Shown here: one piece after another, positions 9,563 through 18,299 of the stretch
Position numbering within the stretch: the stretch's first letter is position 1
How the letters are laid out: each line of letters starts with the position of its first letter
DNA from: Defluviitaleaceae bacterium
GTDB taxonomy: Bacteria > Bacillota > Clostridia > Lachnospirales > WQUN01
DNA: 64,000 bases
Reading direction: 5' to 3'
Assembly (NCBI GenBank): GCA_009786535.1
Contig: WQRX01000009.1
Location: forward strand, 1 to 64,000
The notes under the pieces: generated by a model
What the model was told of the DNA's origin: nothing
The model's input: the letters and a program-made list of their open reading frames with translations, nothing else
Databases searched by the model: none
Position numbers and translations under genes: made by a program

Positions 9563-10238
9563 CGTACACCGATTCATCGCCGGCGAGGAATAGCGCCGCA
9601 TTTGCAATTTCTTCGGGTTGCCCTAAGCGCCCAAGCATGGTTTGGGCAGCAAATTTGTCGAGTAGGTCTTGCGGTACGGTTTTTAGGATATCAGTCATTA
9701 CATAGCCCGGATTAATGGTATTTACGCGCACGTTTCCGCCCTTCATGGCAAATTCCTTTGCCCAGCTCTTGGATAGACCGAAGAGTGCCGATTTGGTTGC
9801 GGCATAATTGGCCTGCCCAATGTTTCCGTATTCGCCAACCACAGACGAAATATTGACGATTGAACCGCCGCCCGCTGCTTGCATAAACGGACCAACATGA
9901 CGCGTTAGGTAGAAGATGCCGTTCAAGTTCACGTCAATGACCTGCGACCACTGTTCATCGGTCATTTTGCGGGTAAGTGCATCACGGGTGATGCCCGCAT
10001 TATTGATTAACACGTCTATTTTTTTGTATTTTTCTGCCGCGTAGTCGAAAAATTCTTTGCACGCGGTTGCGTCGCTTACGTCTAGCTTGTAGTATTCCAC
10101 GTTGGGGTCGCTGTAGGTGAGTTCGCCCACGTCACAGGCGATAACTTTTGCGCCCTCTTGGGAAAAACGCTGTGCAATGCATTGCCCAATACCCTTCGAA
10201 CCACCTGTAACAATGGCAACTTTATCTTGTAAACGCAT
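9519..10238 (-). CDS. FabG-type 3-oxoacyl reductase (SDR)
   Basis: This short-chain dehydrogenase probably reduces or oxidises a 3-oxoacyl/3-hydroxyacyl thioester with NADP(H). The cofactor loop VTGGSKGIGQ is near residue 10, NNAG is present, and the Ser-Tyr-Lys triad is visible as NISS...YAATK. The 239-residue length and the C-terminal VTGHTLSVNGGMRL are typical of FabG and PhaB. It is the last gene of the leftward catabolic operon, 41 bp after the thiolase. Thiolase plus FabG-type reductase recalls acetoacetyl-CoA/3-hydroxybutyryl-CoA chemistry, so a role on CoA esters is more likely than fatty-acid synthesis. Confidence 0.88.
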   Translation of the reverse strand: MRLQDKVAIVTGGSKGIGQCIAQRFSQEGAKVIACDVGELTYSDPNVEYYKLDVSDATACKEFFDYAAEKYKKIDVLINNAGITRDALTRKMTDEQWSQVIDVNLNGIFYLTRHVGPFMQAAGGGSIVNISSVVGEYGNIGQANYAATKSALFGLSKSWAKEFAMKGGNVRVNTINPGYVMTDILKTVPQDLLDKFAAQTMLGRLGQPEEIANAALFLAGDESVYVTGHTLSVNGGMRL

Positions 10239-10279
10239 AATTTCCTCCTATATGCAATTTTGGTTTACCAAAATTGCCG

Positions 10280-11488
10280 CTAATTTACATTCTTGAGAAT
10301 TACCGCCGTACCCATACCGCCGCCCGCACACAGCGATGCAAGCCCATAGGCTTTGCCCGTGCGCTTTAGCCCATGCACAAGCGTTACCATAATGCGGTTG
10401 CCGCTTGCGCCAATGGGGTGCCCCAGCCCAATCGCGCCGCCCGATACATTGGTTTTTTCCATAATTGCCTCGGGGGAAAGCGAATGCTCATCGGCAAGTC
10501 CTTGCACAACGCCCAGCGCTTGCGCGGCAAATGCCTCGTTTAATTCAAGTAAATCCATGTCGTTTAGCGAAAGCCCTGTGACTTCCAGCGCCTTTTTAAT
10601 GGCGGGAACAGGACCAAGCCCCATGATGGCAGGGTCTATACCCGCTTGCGCGTAGCCAACAATTTCTGCCATGGGCGTGAGATTGTGCTTTTTCACAGCG
10701 TCTTCGCTTGCAATAAGCATAAAGCTTGCGCCGTCGTTAATGCCCGACGCATTGCCCGCCGTTACTGTGCCGTCTTTTTTAAAAGCGGGGCGAAGCGCGG
10801 CGAGTTTTTCAAGGCCGGTTGCGCGGTTGGGGTATTCATCTGTATCGAAGGTAACCTCATTGCGCCCCTGCCGCACGGTAAGGGGAACAATTTCGTTTTT
10901 AAAATGCCCCGCGTCAACGGCAGCGATGGACTTTTGCTGGGAAGCAATGGCATATGTGTCCTGCGCCTCGCGAGTGATTTTATATTTCTCTGCCACATTT
11001 TCGGCGGTAATGCCCATGTGGTAGTTTTCGAATGCATCTGTTAATGCATCATAAACCATATGGTCAAGTGCAGTGATGTCGCCTAATTTGTTACCGCCCC
11101 GTACCTTCCCGGGGAGAATAAACGGCGCACCGCTCATAGATTCCACCCCGCCTGCGAGGATAAGCTCCGCTTGCCCAGCTTGGATGGCGTTTGCCGCGTT
11201 CATGACGACCTTCATACCGCTACAGCACACATGGTTAATCGCGTAGGCGGGTACATCGTGGGAAATACCGCCCCTGACAGACACCTGCCGCGCTATCCCC
11301 TGCCCCAGCCCTGCGGAAAGAATGTTGCCCACAATCACTTCGTCCACCGAATCGGGCGCTAATTTGCTTTCTTCCAAGATATTTTTTACGACCGCCGCGC
11401 CCATTTCCGACGGGTGCAAATCCTTTATCGTACCGAGGAAACTACCGATAGCGGTGCGTTTTGCGGCAACGATGTACACCTTTCTCAT
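10280..11488 (-). CDS. Acetyl-CoA C-acyltransferase (thiolase)
   Basis: This is a biosynthetic/degradative type II thiolase that condenses two acetyl-CoA or cleaves 3-oxoacyl-CoA. The acylated cysteine is in NHVCCSGMK near residue 88. The catalytic His is in GGAIGLGHPIGASG and the second Cys in SLCAGGGMGTA near the C-terminus. At 402 residues it is of normal length. It overlaps the upstream alpha/beta hydrolase gene by ATGA, so expression is coupled. In this operon it probably performs the last C-C cleavage yielding acetyl-CoA. Confidence 0.93.
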   Translation of the reverse strand: MRKVYIVAAKRTAIGSFLGTIKDLHPSEMGAAVVKNILEESKLAPDSVDEVIVGNILSAGLGQGIARQVSVRGGISHDVPAYAINHVCCSGMKVVMNAANAIQAGQAELILAGGVESMSGAPFILPGKVRGGNKLGDITALDHMVYDALTDAFENYHMGITAENVAEKYKITREAQDTYAIASQQKSIAAVDAGHFKNEIVPLTVRQGRNEVTFDTDEYPNRATGLEKLAALRPAFKKDGTVTAGNASGINDGASFMLIASEDAVKKHNLTPMAEIVGYAQAGIDPAIMGLGPVPAIKKALEVTGLSLNDMDLLELNEAFAAQALGVVQGLADEHSLSPEAIMEKTNVSGGAIGLGHPIGASGNRIMVTLVHGLKRTGKAYGLASLCAGGGMGTAVILKNVN

Positions 11489-12303
11489 ACAACCAATCCT
11501 TCCAACTTCGCATTTGCGAAGCCTGTAATTAAACTGATAAACAGCGCAGGGCGTTCATACATGGTGGCATGACCCACGCCGGGTAATAATACCAAATCGC
11601 TGTCTTTTATCAAGTCACGCAGTTTGTATTGGTCGCCGGGCGGGGTGATTGGGTCGGATTCGCTGGCTACAAGCAACGTTTTTGCGGTAATGTTGCATAG
11701 TTGCGCTTCCACGTCATAATCGTCTGCGCTGCGCGTTAAACGCACAATGCCGTCCATGAAAAGCTTATTCGTAAATACCTGCGTGGTGAGAAAGTCGCGC
11801 CGTACTTTTACCCAGTCGGGGCCTCCGTTATAAAATTCCTGCGAATAGATGATGGGAATGGTCGTGTTGTAAAACTGCACAGGGTCGCCGGCCGCCGCCG
11901 TCCAACTTTGCCCAAGCTCGCGTAGCCATGCGCCCGTTTTCGCCGCCGCGTTAAAAATCATTAACCGATGCACCTTGTCGGGATAGGCTGCCGCAAATTT
12001 TAACGCTACATTTCCGCCGTAGGAAATGCCCGCGATTGACACACAGGCAATACCCAAATGACTGAGCAGTTCTTTAATCACGTCCACTTGCAAGTCCAGT
12101 GTATATGCTTCGTCCGGGTTACGCGCGGACTGCCCTTGGTCAATAAAATCCACAAGAATGAGCTGATTATTTGCCGAAAGCGGCGCGATAAACGAGTGCC
12201 AGCTAAGCGTAGACATCATTATCCCGTTCAGCAAAAGAAGCGGCGCGCCTTCGCCGTGTAGTTCGTAGTGAATTTTTTTATCCTTATAATCGAAAGTTGC
12301 CAT
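11485..12303 (-). CDS. Alpha/beta-fold hydrolase
   Basis: A 272-residue alpha/beta hydrolase with the nucleophile elbow GISYGG near residue 95, an acid residue in ASESDPITPP near 215, and the histidine in LPGVGHATMYERP near 242. The arrangement resembles enol-lactonases, esterases and C-C hydrolases that act on small acids. There is no signal peptide, so it is cytoplasmic. Its place between a CoA transferase and a thiolase suggests that it opens a lactone or ester, or cleaves a diketone intermediate; the substrate cannot be read from sequence. Confidence 0.85.
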   Translation of the reverse strand: MATFDYKDKKIHYELHGEGAPLLLLNGIMMSTLSWHSFIAPLSANNQLILVDFIDQGQSARNPDEAYTLDLQVDVIKELLSHLGIACVSIAGISYGGNVALKFAAAYPDKVHRLMIFNAAAKTGAWLRELGQSWTAAAGDPVQFYNTTIPIIYSQEFYNGGPDWVKVRRDFLTTQVFTNKLFMDGIVRLTRSADDYDVEAQLCNITAKTLLVASESDPITPPGDQYKLRDLIKDSDLVLLPGVGHATMYERPALFISLITGFANAKLEGLVV

Positions 12304-12313
12304 ATGTGCCTCC

Positions 12314-13603
12314 TTATAGGTACATCAATTCCCGTGCGGTTTTTGCGAGTTCTTCCCGATAGTCGGGGTGTGCAACGTTTATTAAACGCTCGGCGCGTTC
12401 TTGTATGGACGTGCCCCGAAGTGCCGCAACACCGTATTCGGTAACAACAAAGTCCACATCGTTGCGCGAAAGGGAAACCGCCGCGCCCTGCTTTAGCATG
12501 GGCACAATGGTGGAAATGGGCACGCGTTCGCCTTCCGCATTTTTTACCTGCGCCGTGGAATACAGCGCAATAAATGAGCGCCCGTTTTTCGCCCGTTGCG
12601 CACCAATTGCCGTATCCGCTTGCCCGCCCGTACCGCTAAACTGGCGCGGACCAATGGATTCGCTGCAGCATTGCCCCGTTAGGTCAATCTCCAGCGTGGT
12701 ATTAATAGAAACTTGATTATCGTTTTTCCCAATCACCGACGGGTTGTTCACATAGAATCCGTCCATAATACACACGGCGGGGTTGTCGTTGGCAAAGTCG
12801 TATAATTCCTGTGTACCCAGGATAAATGTCGCCACCATTTTACCGCGGTGCAAATTTTTACGTTCGCCCGTAATTACGCCTTGCTTCGCCAGCTTCATTA
12901 GACCGGATGTAAGCATTTCCGTATGCACGCCAAGGTCTTTTTTGCCCGCAAGCGCTTCCGCCACGGCATTAGGGATTTTACCAATGCCCAGTTGAATACA
13001 GTCGCCGTCGTTAATATGCTCGGCGATATAGCCGCCGATTTTCTTATCCTTGTCCGAAACAACGGCATCGGGCAGTACGGGAACGGGGTAATCCACTTCA
13101 ATGGCGTAGTCGATTTTGCTGATGGATAATTCCACATCACCAAAGGTACGCGGGTAGTTAGGGTTAATTTCCAAAATAACAATATCCGCCGCGTCTACCA
13201 TTTTCCGCTCATAGGTATTGCTTACGGAAAGGCTTACATAGCCGTGGCGGTCGGGTTTTGTCGCCGCACCGATATAAATTGTGGGGCGCATATGCGCAAG
13301 GCGTTTTACCCCCGCAAGGTGCAAATGGTTGGGGATAAACGAAATATTGCCGTTAGGGTGCGCATCGCGTAACGCAGGGCAATAAAACCAGCCGTTTACG
13401 CGGAAGGTATCGGAAAATTCCTCGTTCATATAGGCGTGTACACCCATTGGCAAGCAATTGGTGATGGAGATATCCTTCACCTTGCCCGCCAATGTGTGTA
13501 CTTCCCCCATAAACGCACGAGCCTCGGCCGCGCCAAGGCCCGTTACGATATTGCACCCGTTTTGCACTAAATTTAGCGCATCGTGCAATGATATGAGTTT
13601 CAT
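12314..13603 (-). CDS. Acetyl-CoA hydrolase/transferase family CoA-transferase
   Basis: This 429-residue enzyme belongs to the family of 4-hydroxybutyrate and butyryl-CoA:acetate CoA-transferases, which pass CoA from acetyl-CoA to an incoming carboxylate. The expected catalytic Glu is in VVTEYGVAALRG near residue 395, and a GTGGQADT loop corresponds to the CoA-binding GxGGQxD motif. The ATG at 13603 starts two bases after the upstream gene's stop; an in-frame TTG at 13615 is possible. No acyl-CoA ligase is present in the operon, so this is the likely activation step for the imported acid. Confidence 0.88.
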   Translation of the reverse strand: MKLISLHDALNLVQNGCNIVTGLGAAEARAFMGEVHTLAGKVKDISITNCLPMGVHAYMNEEFSDTFRVNGWFYCPALRDAHPNGNISFIPNHLHLAGVKRLAHMRPTIYIGAATKPDRHGYVSLSVSNTYERKMVDAADIVILEINPNYPRTFGDVELSISKIDYAIEVDYPVPVLPDAVVSDKDKKIGGYIAEHINDGDCIQLGIGKIPNAVAEALAGKKDLGVHTEMLTSGLMKLAKQGVITGERKNLHRGKMVATFILGTQELYDFANDNPAVCIMDGFYVNNPSVIGKNDNQVSINTTLEIDLTGQCCSESIGPRQFSGTGGQADTAIGAQRAKNGRSFIALYSTAQVKNAEGERVPISTIVPMLKQGAAVSLSRNDVDFVVTEYGVAALRGTSIQERAERLINVAHPDYREELAKTARELMYL

Positions 13604-13604
13604 T

Positions 13605-14852
13605 TTAGTTGCCAACCCGTGCGAGCACCGCGTGTAACGATTCCAGCGGGCGCACCGTATCCCATGATTGTGTTTCGAAATTTACGCGAAGCAATGCAAG
13701 ATATTCCGTACCTGTGCGCTGCCCGTTGGAAAAATCCATAACACCCGCCATGGGTACGCTAATGGGCGTTCTTTCCATGGCGGAAATAAAGCCGTCCCAA
13801 GTCAAATCATCGGGGTCAGTAGCTTGTAAGCCCTGTACAAAAGTGCTTGCCGCTACCCAACCTGCCATTGCAAACGCGCTTCCTGCTAAAGTGGGGTCAC
13901 CGAATGCGGTTACGCCGTCAACAAAGTCCATAAAATCTACAATGCCGTCGGGGTCCAGCCATGCGGTAGAGTAAATGGGGAACGTTGCACCCGCGCCGAT
14001 ATAATCCGGTGCAATGCTGTGGATTGCCACGGCATCTGCACTTACATAGGACGTAAACACAGGCACGGTAAGCCCTGCATTTGCCATCGCATTCGCCACG
14101 ATAATAAACGAAATTTGCGACATTGCGGCGATTACTACGTCCACATCGGAGTGAATCATATCCAGTACGGCGGAAGAAACGTCTGCCTGCCCCGGGCTGA
14201 TTTGATGCTCCACAATACTAAAGCCTGCACCCATTGCCTCAATTTGCATACGCACGCCACGCAGATAGTCCATACCCGCTTCGTCGCTGGTGTAAATTAC
14301 GCCGATGGTACGTGCGTTGTATTCCTCGATGGCGCGGGCGGCAAGTACACGCCCCTCGGTTACGAAAATCGCCTGTACGGGGAAAATATTACGCCCGCGC
14401 GCGTTGTCGAATGCATCGTCGCTAAACAATGCGCCAATGCCCGACGCAAAATACACGGTGGGGATACCCGTTTCGCGCAGTAAACCCAGCGTCGCGCCGA
14501 TGGTGGGCGTACCAAAATGCCCTACAATGGCGAAAACTTGGTCGTCATGGATTAATGCTTCCGTAAAGGCAAGCCCGTTGATGGGGTCGAAGCCGTCGTC
14601 ATGGTGTACGAAGCGCAATTGCCGCCCGTGTACGCCGCCCGCTTCGTTTACGCGGTGAAAATAGGCGCGAATGCCGTCGTTAAACGGCACGCCTACCATA
14701 GCAAAACCACCCGACGTAGCCGCCGTGTTGCCCACAGTAATGGTGTCGCCGGTTACGCCTTGGGCGTAATCCGAGTCGCTTCCGCACGCCGATAGCGCGC
14801 CAAGCATTAAAACCAGCATGCCTGTGAAAATGATTGCTGCAAATTTCTTCAT
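13605..14852 (-). CDS. ABC transporter substrate-binding lipoprotein (Liv/Peripla_BP_6 type)
   Basis: This is the extracellular receptor of the importer encoded upstream. A lipoprotein signal peptide ends in the lipobox LSAC (Cys near residue 23), followed by a Ser/Asp spacer. The mature part opens with the family's ITVGNTAATSG start and contains the two-lobed type I periplasmic-binding fold; total length is 415. Such receptors bind branched amino acids, amides or aromatic and short-chain carboxylates. The enzymes around it favour a carboxylic acid. Confidence 0.9.
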   Translation of the reverse strand: MKKFAAIIFTGMLVLMLGALSACGSDSDYAQGVTGDTITVGNTAATSGGFAMVGVPFNDGIRAYFHRVNEAGGVHGRQLRFVHHDDGFDPINGLAFTEALIHDDQVFAIVGHFGTPTIGATLGLLRETGIPTVYFASGIGALFSDDAFDNARGRNIFPVQAIFVTEGRVLAARAIEEYNARTIGVIYTSDEAGMDYLRGVRMQIEAMGAGFSIVEHQISPGQADVSSAVLDMIHSDVDVVIAAMSQISFIIVANAMANAGLTVPVFTSYVSADAVAIHSIAPDYIGAGATFPIYSTAWLDPDGIVDFMDFVDGVTAFGDPTLAGSAFAMAGWVAASTFVQGLQATDPDDLTWDGFISAMERTPISVPMAGVMDFSNGQRTGTEYLALLRVNFETQSWDTVRPLESLHAVLARVGN

Positions 14853-14882
14853 TTAAGATTCCTCCTTTATGGGGGGTTGCCC

Positions 14883-15587
14883 CTAATGGCCCAGATAGGC
14901 CTCAATTAACGCCGGGTCTTTAATTAATACATCTGCCGCGCCCTCCATGCGAATTTGCCCCACCTCCAGCACATACGCATAATCGGCAATTTTTAACGCG
15001 CCTAAGGCATTTTGCTCTACCAAAAGTACGGTGGTTCCGTCTTCGCGGATATGCTGGATAATTTCGAATAAATCCTTCACAATCAACGGTGCAAGCCCAA
15101 GGGAGGGTTCATCAAGCAACAGAATTTTCGGGCTGCCCATGAGCGCGCGCCCAATGGCAAGCATCTGCTGCTCGCCGCCCGACAGCGTTTGCGCAATTTG
15201 GTTCTTGCGCTCTTGCAAAACGGGAAAGTAACGGTACACGCGTTCAAAATTTTTACTGCGCGCTGTGCCGCTAACGGTAAATGCGCCCGTGCGCAAGTTT
15301 TCTTCCACGGTCAATTCCTTAAACACATGCCGCCCTTCGGGAACGACCAGCATTCCCAGCTTGGCAATTTTATTCACCGCCGTTTTTGCAATTTCGCGCC
15401 CGAAAAGGGATATCGAGCCGGATGACTCCATGACCCCCGATATGGCACGAATGGTAGACGATTTTCCCGCGCCGTTGCTGCCAAGCAAAGTAACAATTTT
15501 GCCTTTTTCTACGGTGATATTGATACCCTTCACCGCTTTAATGAAGCCGTAGCTAACTTCAAGGTTGCGGATTTGCAACGCATACAT
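14883..15587 (-). CDS. livF: Branched-chain-type ABC transporter ATP-binding protein LivF
   Basis: One of two ATPases of the importer. It has Walker A GSNGAGKSS near residue 35, signature LSGGEQQMLAIGRAL near 138 and Walker B ILLLDEPSLGLAP near 158, with the LivF-typical EVGQIRMEG near the end. At 234 residues it is full length. Its start overlaps the livG stop by one base (TAATG), so the two ATPases are co-translated. Confidence 0.93.
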   Translation of the reverse strand: MYALQIRNLEVSYGFIKAVKGINITVEKGKIVTLLGSNGAGKSSTIRAISGVMESSGSISLFGREIAKTAVNKIAKLGMLVVPEGRHVFKELTVEENLRTGAFTVSGTARSKNFERVYRYFPVLQERKNQIAQTLSGGEQQMLAIGRALMGSPKILLLDEPSLGLAPLIVKDLFEIIQHIREDGTTVLLVEQNALGALKIADYAYVLEVGQIRMEGAADVLIKDPALIEAYLGH

Positions 15588-16375
15588 TATGCTTCATCCT
15601 TCCCCAGATATGCTTCCTGCACGTCGTGGTTTACTTTTATTTCCTCGGGCGTGCCGATGGCAAGCAGTTTGCCGAAGTTTATCGCGCATATGCGTTGGCA
15701 CACGTTGGAAACAAAGTTCATGTCATGCTCGATAAGCAAAATACCGCATTTATATTGGGAGGAAATATCCTTCACCGTTTGCACCAGCGCTTGCGTTTCC
15801 ACATCGTTTAAGCCTGCGGCAGGTTCGTCCAGGATAATCAGCTTAGGGTTAAGCATAAGCGTACGCCCAAGTTCTATGCGTTTTTGAATACCATAGGGCT
15901 GCATGAGCGCGGGCATATCCTTGAGGTGCAGCAGGTTTAAACTTTCCAGCACGGCTTCGGCACGCTTGCGCAGGACTTCTTCCTCCCGCCGCGCTTTGGG
16001 CAATTTTAATATTTGCGAGAATAAACTCGACTTAAACGCCGTATGCGCGCCCACCAGCAAATTTTCAATAACCGAAAGGCTTACGATTAACTCAACATTT
16101 TGGAAGGTACGCACCAAGCCCAGCCCAATAATGTCATGAGGTTTTTTGCCGACTAAATCAATCATGCCTTTTTCCTTGGCGTTAAAAAGCACCTTGCCCG
16201 CGTCGGGGCGATAAAATTGGGTAATGCAGTTAAATGCCGTGGTTTTCCCCGCGCCGTTTGGACCTATAATGCCGTAAATTTCGCCCTCATTCATTTCAAA
16301 GCTTAAGTCGTCTACTGCTTTTAGCCCGCCGAATGCGATGGAGAGGTTTTCTGCCTTTAACAATGCATTGCTCAT
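15587..16375 (-). CDS. livG: Branched-chain-type ABC transporter ATP-binding protein LivG
   Basis: The second ATPase of the importer, 262 residues. Walker A is GPNGAGKTT near residue 38. The signature region is the LivG-typical degenerate PYGIQKRIELGRTL, and Walker B is LIILDEPAAGLND. The C-terminal ICAINFGKLLAIGTPEE is characteristic of LivG. It overlaps livM by ATGA. Confidence 0.92.
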   Translation of the reverse strand: MSNALLKAENLSIAFGGLKAVDDLSFEMNEGEIYGIIGPNGAGKTTAFNCITQFYRPDAGKVLFNAKEKGMIDLVGKKPHDIIGLGLVRTFQNVELIVSLSVIENLLVGAHTAFKSSLFSQILKLPKARREEEVLRKRAEAVLESLNLLHLKDMPALMQPYGIQKRIELGRTLMLNPKLIILDEPAAGLNDVETQALVQTVKDISSQYKCGILLIEHDMNFVSNVCQRICAINFGKLLAIGTPEEIKVNHDVQEAYLGKDEA

Positions 16376-17379
16376 ACCTTTCCCCTCCCCCGCACTTTGT
16401 GTACCAGCACTTTTATATCATGCCAAATGTAGATAAGCCCCGCAGGGTAATACATCACCACTACGATAATTAAGACGCCCGTAAATACAAATGCCATGCC
16501 GTTTATATCGCCGATAACGGGAATATTCACCAAAATTAAATCAGGCACGCCAAACACAACAAAGGCGCCCACCACCGTACCCGCCACCGAACGCACTCCG
16601 CCAATTACAACCACGGCGAATAACATCAGCGACAAAGTAAACATCCATACATTGGGGAAGGTGAAGCGAATAAAGTGCATATACAGCGCCCCGCCCAAGC
16701 CCGCATACGCCGTAGAAACAGAGAACGCGATTAAGCGGTATTTGAAAATATTAATCCCCATGGCAGAGGCAGCCGCCTCGCTTCCCCGCATTGCCGATAA
16801 CGCCCGCCCTGTATAGCTATTGGCAAAGCTTTGTGTAACAAACATTGCCAACACCAAGAACACAACAAGCAGGATAAATGTTTGGTTACGGTTCATCGTA
16901 AAGCCAAAAAATTCGGGGAAATTTGCCGTGCGCCCAACAAAGCTGTTGGTAAAGCCGGTAAATTCGATGAAAACCTGCCGCAGAATTTCTGCCACTGCTA
17001 AGGTTGCCATAGCAAGGAAGAACCCCTCCACCCGCAGAGAAAGCAAGCCCACCAAAATGCCCAGTATACTGGTAATTACTACCGTTAGCACAATCGAGGG
17101 CAAGAAGTCCATGCCCAAATCTTGCGTGAAAAACGCTGTAAGGTATGCCCCAACGCCCATAAACGCTGCCGTGCCCAGCGACACAAGCCCCGCGTAGCCC
17201 ATCAAGAGGTTTAACCCAAGGGCAACGATGGCGTAAATAACTACACCCGCGATTAACGTAAGGTGAAAGAAGCGCAACACCCCCAGGTTCACCATCAGCG
17301 GTGCCAGGGCAAGCAACACGCCAAAAATCACATAACTTGAATAGGGGCGGCTTTTTTTATACAGTGCAAGCACATTCAT
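16372..17379 (-). CDS. livM: Branched-chain-type ABC transporter permease LivM
   Basis: A 335-residue membrane permease with about nine or ten hydrophobic helices. The central LivM motif GYAGLVSLGTAAFMGVGAY is near residue 60, and the EAA-like cytoplasmic loop around GRALSAMRGSEAAASAMGIN lies near 190. It pairs with LivH two bases upstream and feeds the same substrate to the cytoplasm. Confidence 0.92.
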   Translation of the reverse strand: MNVLALYKKSRPYSSYVIFGVLLALAPLMVNLGVLRFFHLTLIAGVVIYAIVALGLNLLMGYAGLVSLGTAAFMGVGAYLTAFFTQDLGMDFLPSIVLTVVITSILGILVGLLSLRVEGFFLAMATLAVAEILRQVFIEFTGFTNSFVGRTANFPEFFGFTMNRNQTFILLVVFLVLAMFVTQSFANSYTGRALSAMRGSEAAASAMGINIFKYRLIAFSVSTAYAGLGGALYMHFIRFTFPNVWMFTLSLMLFAVVVIGGVRSVAGTVVGAFVVFGVPDLILVNIPVIGDINGMAFVFTGVLIIVVVMYYPAGLIYIWHDIKVLVHKVRGRGKV

Positions 17380-17381
17380 GA

Positions 17382-18254
17382 CTACACCTTCTTTACGAGT
17401 TTTTTGCCGAAAATCCCATTAGGGCTAATCAGCAAAATGCCTAAAATTAGCAGATATACAATTGCGTCTGCCCACACGCTGGAAATGTAGAACGAAATTA
17501 AATTCCGCGCAAGCGCAATGAGATACGCCGCAAAAACGGGACCAAAAAACGTGCCAAGCCCGCCAAGCACACAGGCAAGCAACGCGGTAATTTGTATGGA
17601 ATCCATCATCACGAAATTAACAGTAGTGGTAGGCGCAACCATCATCGCCGCAAGAGAACCCAGCGCCGCCGCAACTGCCCACGCCCCCATGGTGACAATG
17701 GAAGTGGGAATACCCATCATTCGCGCCACCACATCGTTAGACGCGGTAGCCCGCACCGCAAGCCCCCATTTAGTTTTCTGTATCACAAAAAATAACGCAA
17801 CCATGATGGCAATGCCAATGGCGATATTCACCATGGCACTGTACGTAATGGTTGCGCCGAAAATAGAATGCGTGCCCTGTGCAAAGCGGCGGTAGGTGTA
17901 CGGGATATTGCCAAAAAACATGGGGGCAAGTCCCAGAAAAACAATGACCAAGCCCAGCGTTACAATTTGTTTGGAAACGGAGTGCAGCTTAATCATACGC
18001 TTAATAACCACTCGGTCGATGATGACGCCAACGCCCACCGCGCCAAGCACCCCCACAATGGTAGAAATAAACACATTAGCGCCCGTATTTGCCATAAAAT
18101 ACGCGGCAATAAACGCGCAAAACATGGAAATTGCACCCTGCGCGTAGTTAAATGCCTTGGAAGTACGGAAGATGAGGATAATCCCCATGGTTGCAAGGGC
18201 AAGGATACTGCCCGTTTCCAACGAGTTAAACAGAATTTGAATGAAGATACTCAT
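17382..18254 (-). CDS. livH: Branched-chain-type ABC transporter permease LivH
   Basis: A 290-residue permease with about eight membrane segments. It shows the family start with NSLETGSILALATMGI and the EAA-like loop KWGLAVRATASNDVVARMMG near residue 185. The ATG follows AGGAGGTAACAT. It is the first transporter gene in transcription order and is separated from the upstream KAS III-like gene by 45 bp that contain a small hairpin. Confidence 0.92.
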   Translation of the reverse strand: MSIFIQILFNSLETGSILALATMGIILIFRTSKAFNYAQGAISMFCAFIAAYFMANTGANVFISTIVGVLGAVGVGVIIDRVVIKRMIKLHSVSKQIVTLGLVIVFLGLAPMFFGNIPYTYRRFAQGTHSIFGATITYSAMVNIAIGIAIMVALFFVIQKTKWGLAVRATASNDVVARMMGIPTSIVTMGAWAVAAALGSLAAMMVAPTTTVNFVMMDSIQITALLACVLGGLGTFFGPVFAAYLIALARNLISFYISSVWADAIVYLLILGILLISPNGIFGKKLVKKV

Positions 18255-18270
18255 ATGTTACCTCCTAGAT

Positions 18271-18287
18271 GAATCACGTGGTGATTC
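18271..18287. promoter_or_regulatory. Intercistronic hairpin between KAS III-like gene and livH
   Basis: GAATCAC-GTG-GTGATTC forms a 7-bp stem a few bases before the livH ribosome site. There is no T-run. It could mark an mRNA processing or stability point that separates expression of the enzyme genes from the transporter genes. Confidence 0.35.
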
Positions 18288-18299
18288 GTCCCCCGGGCT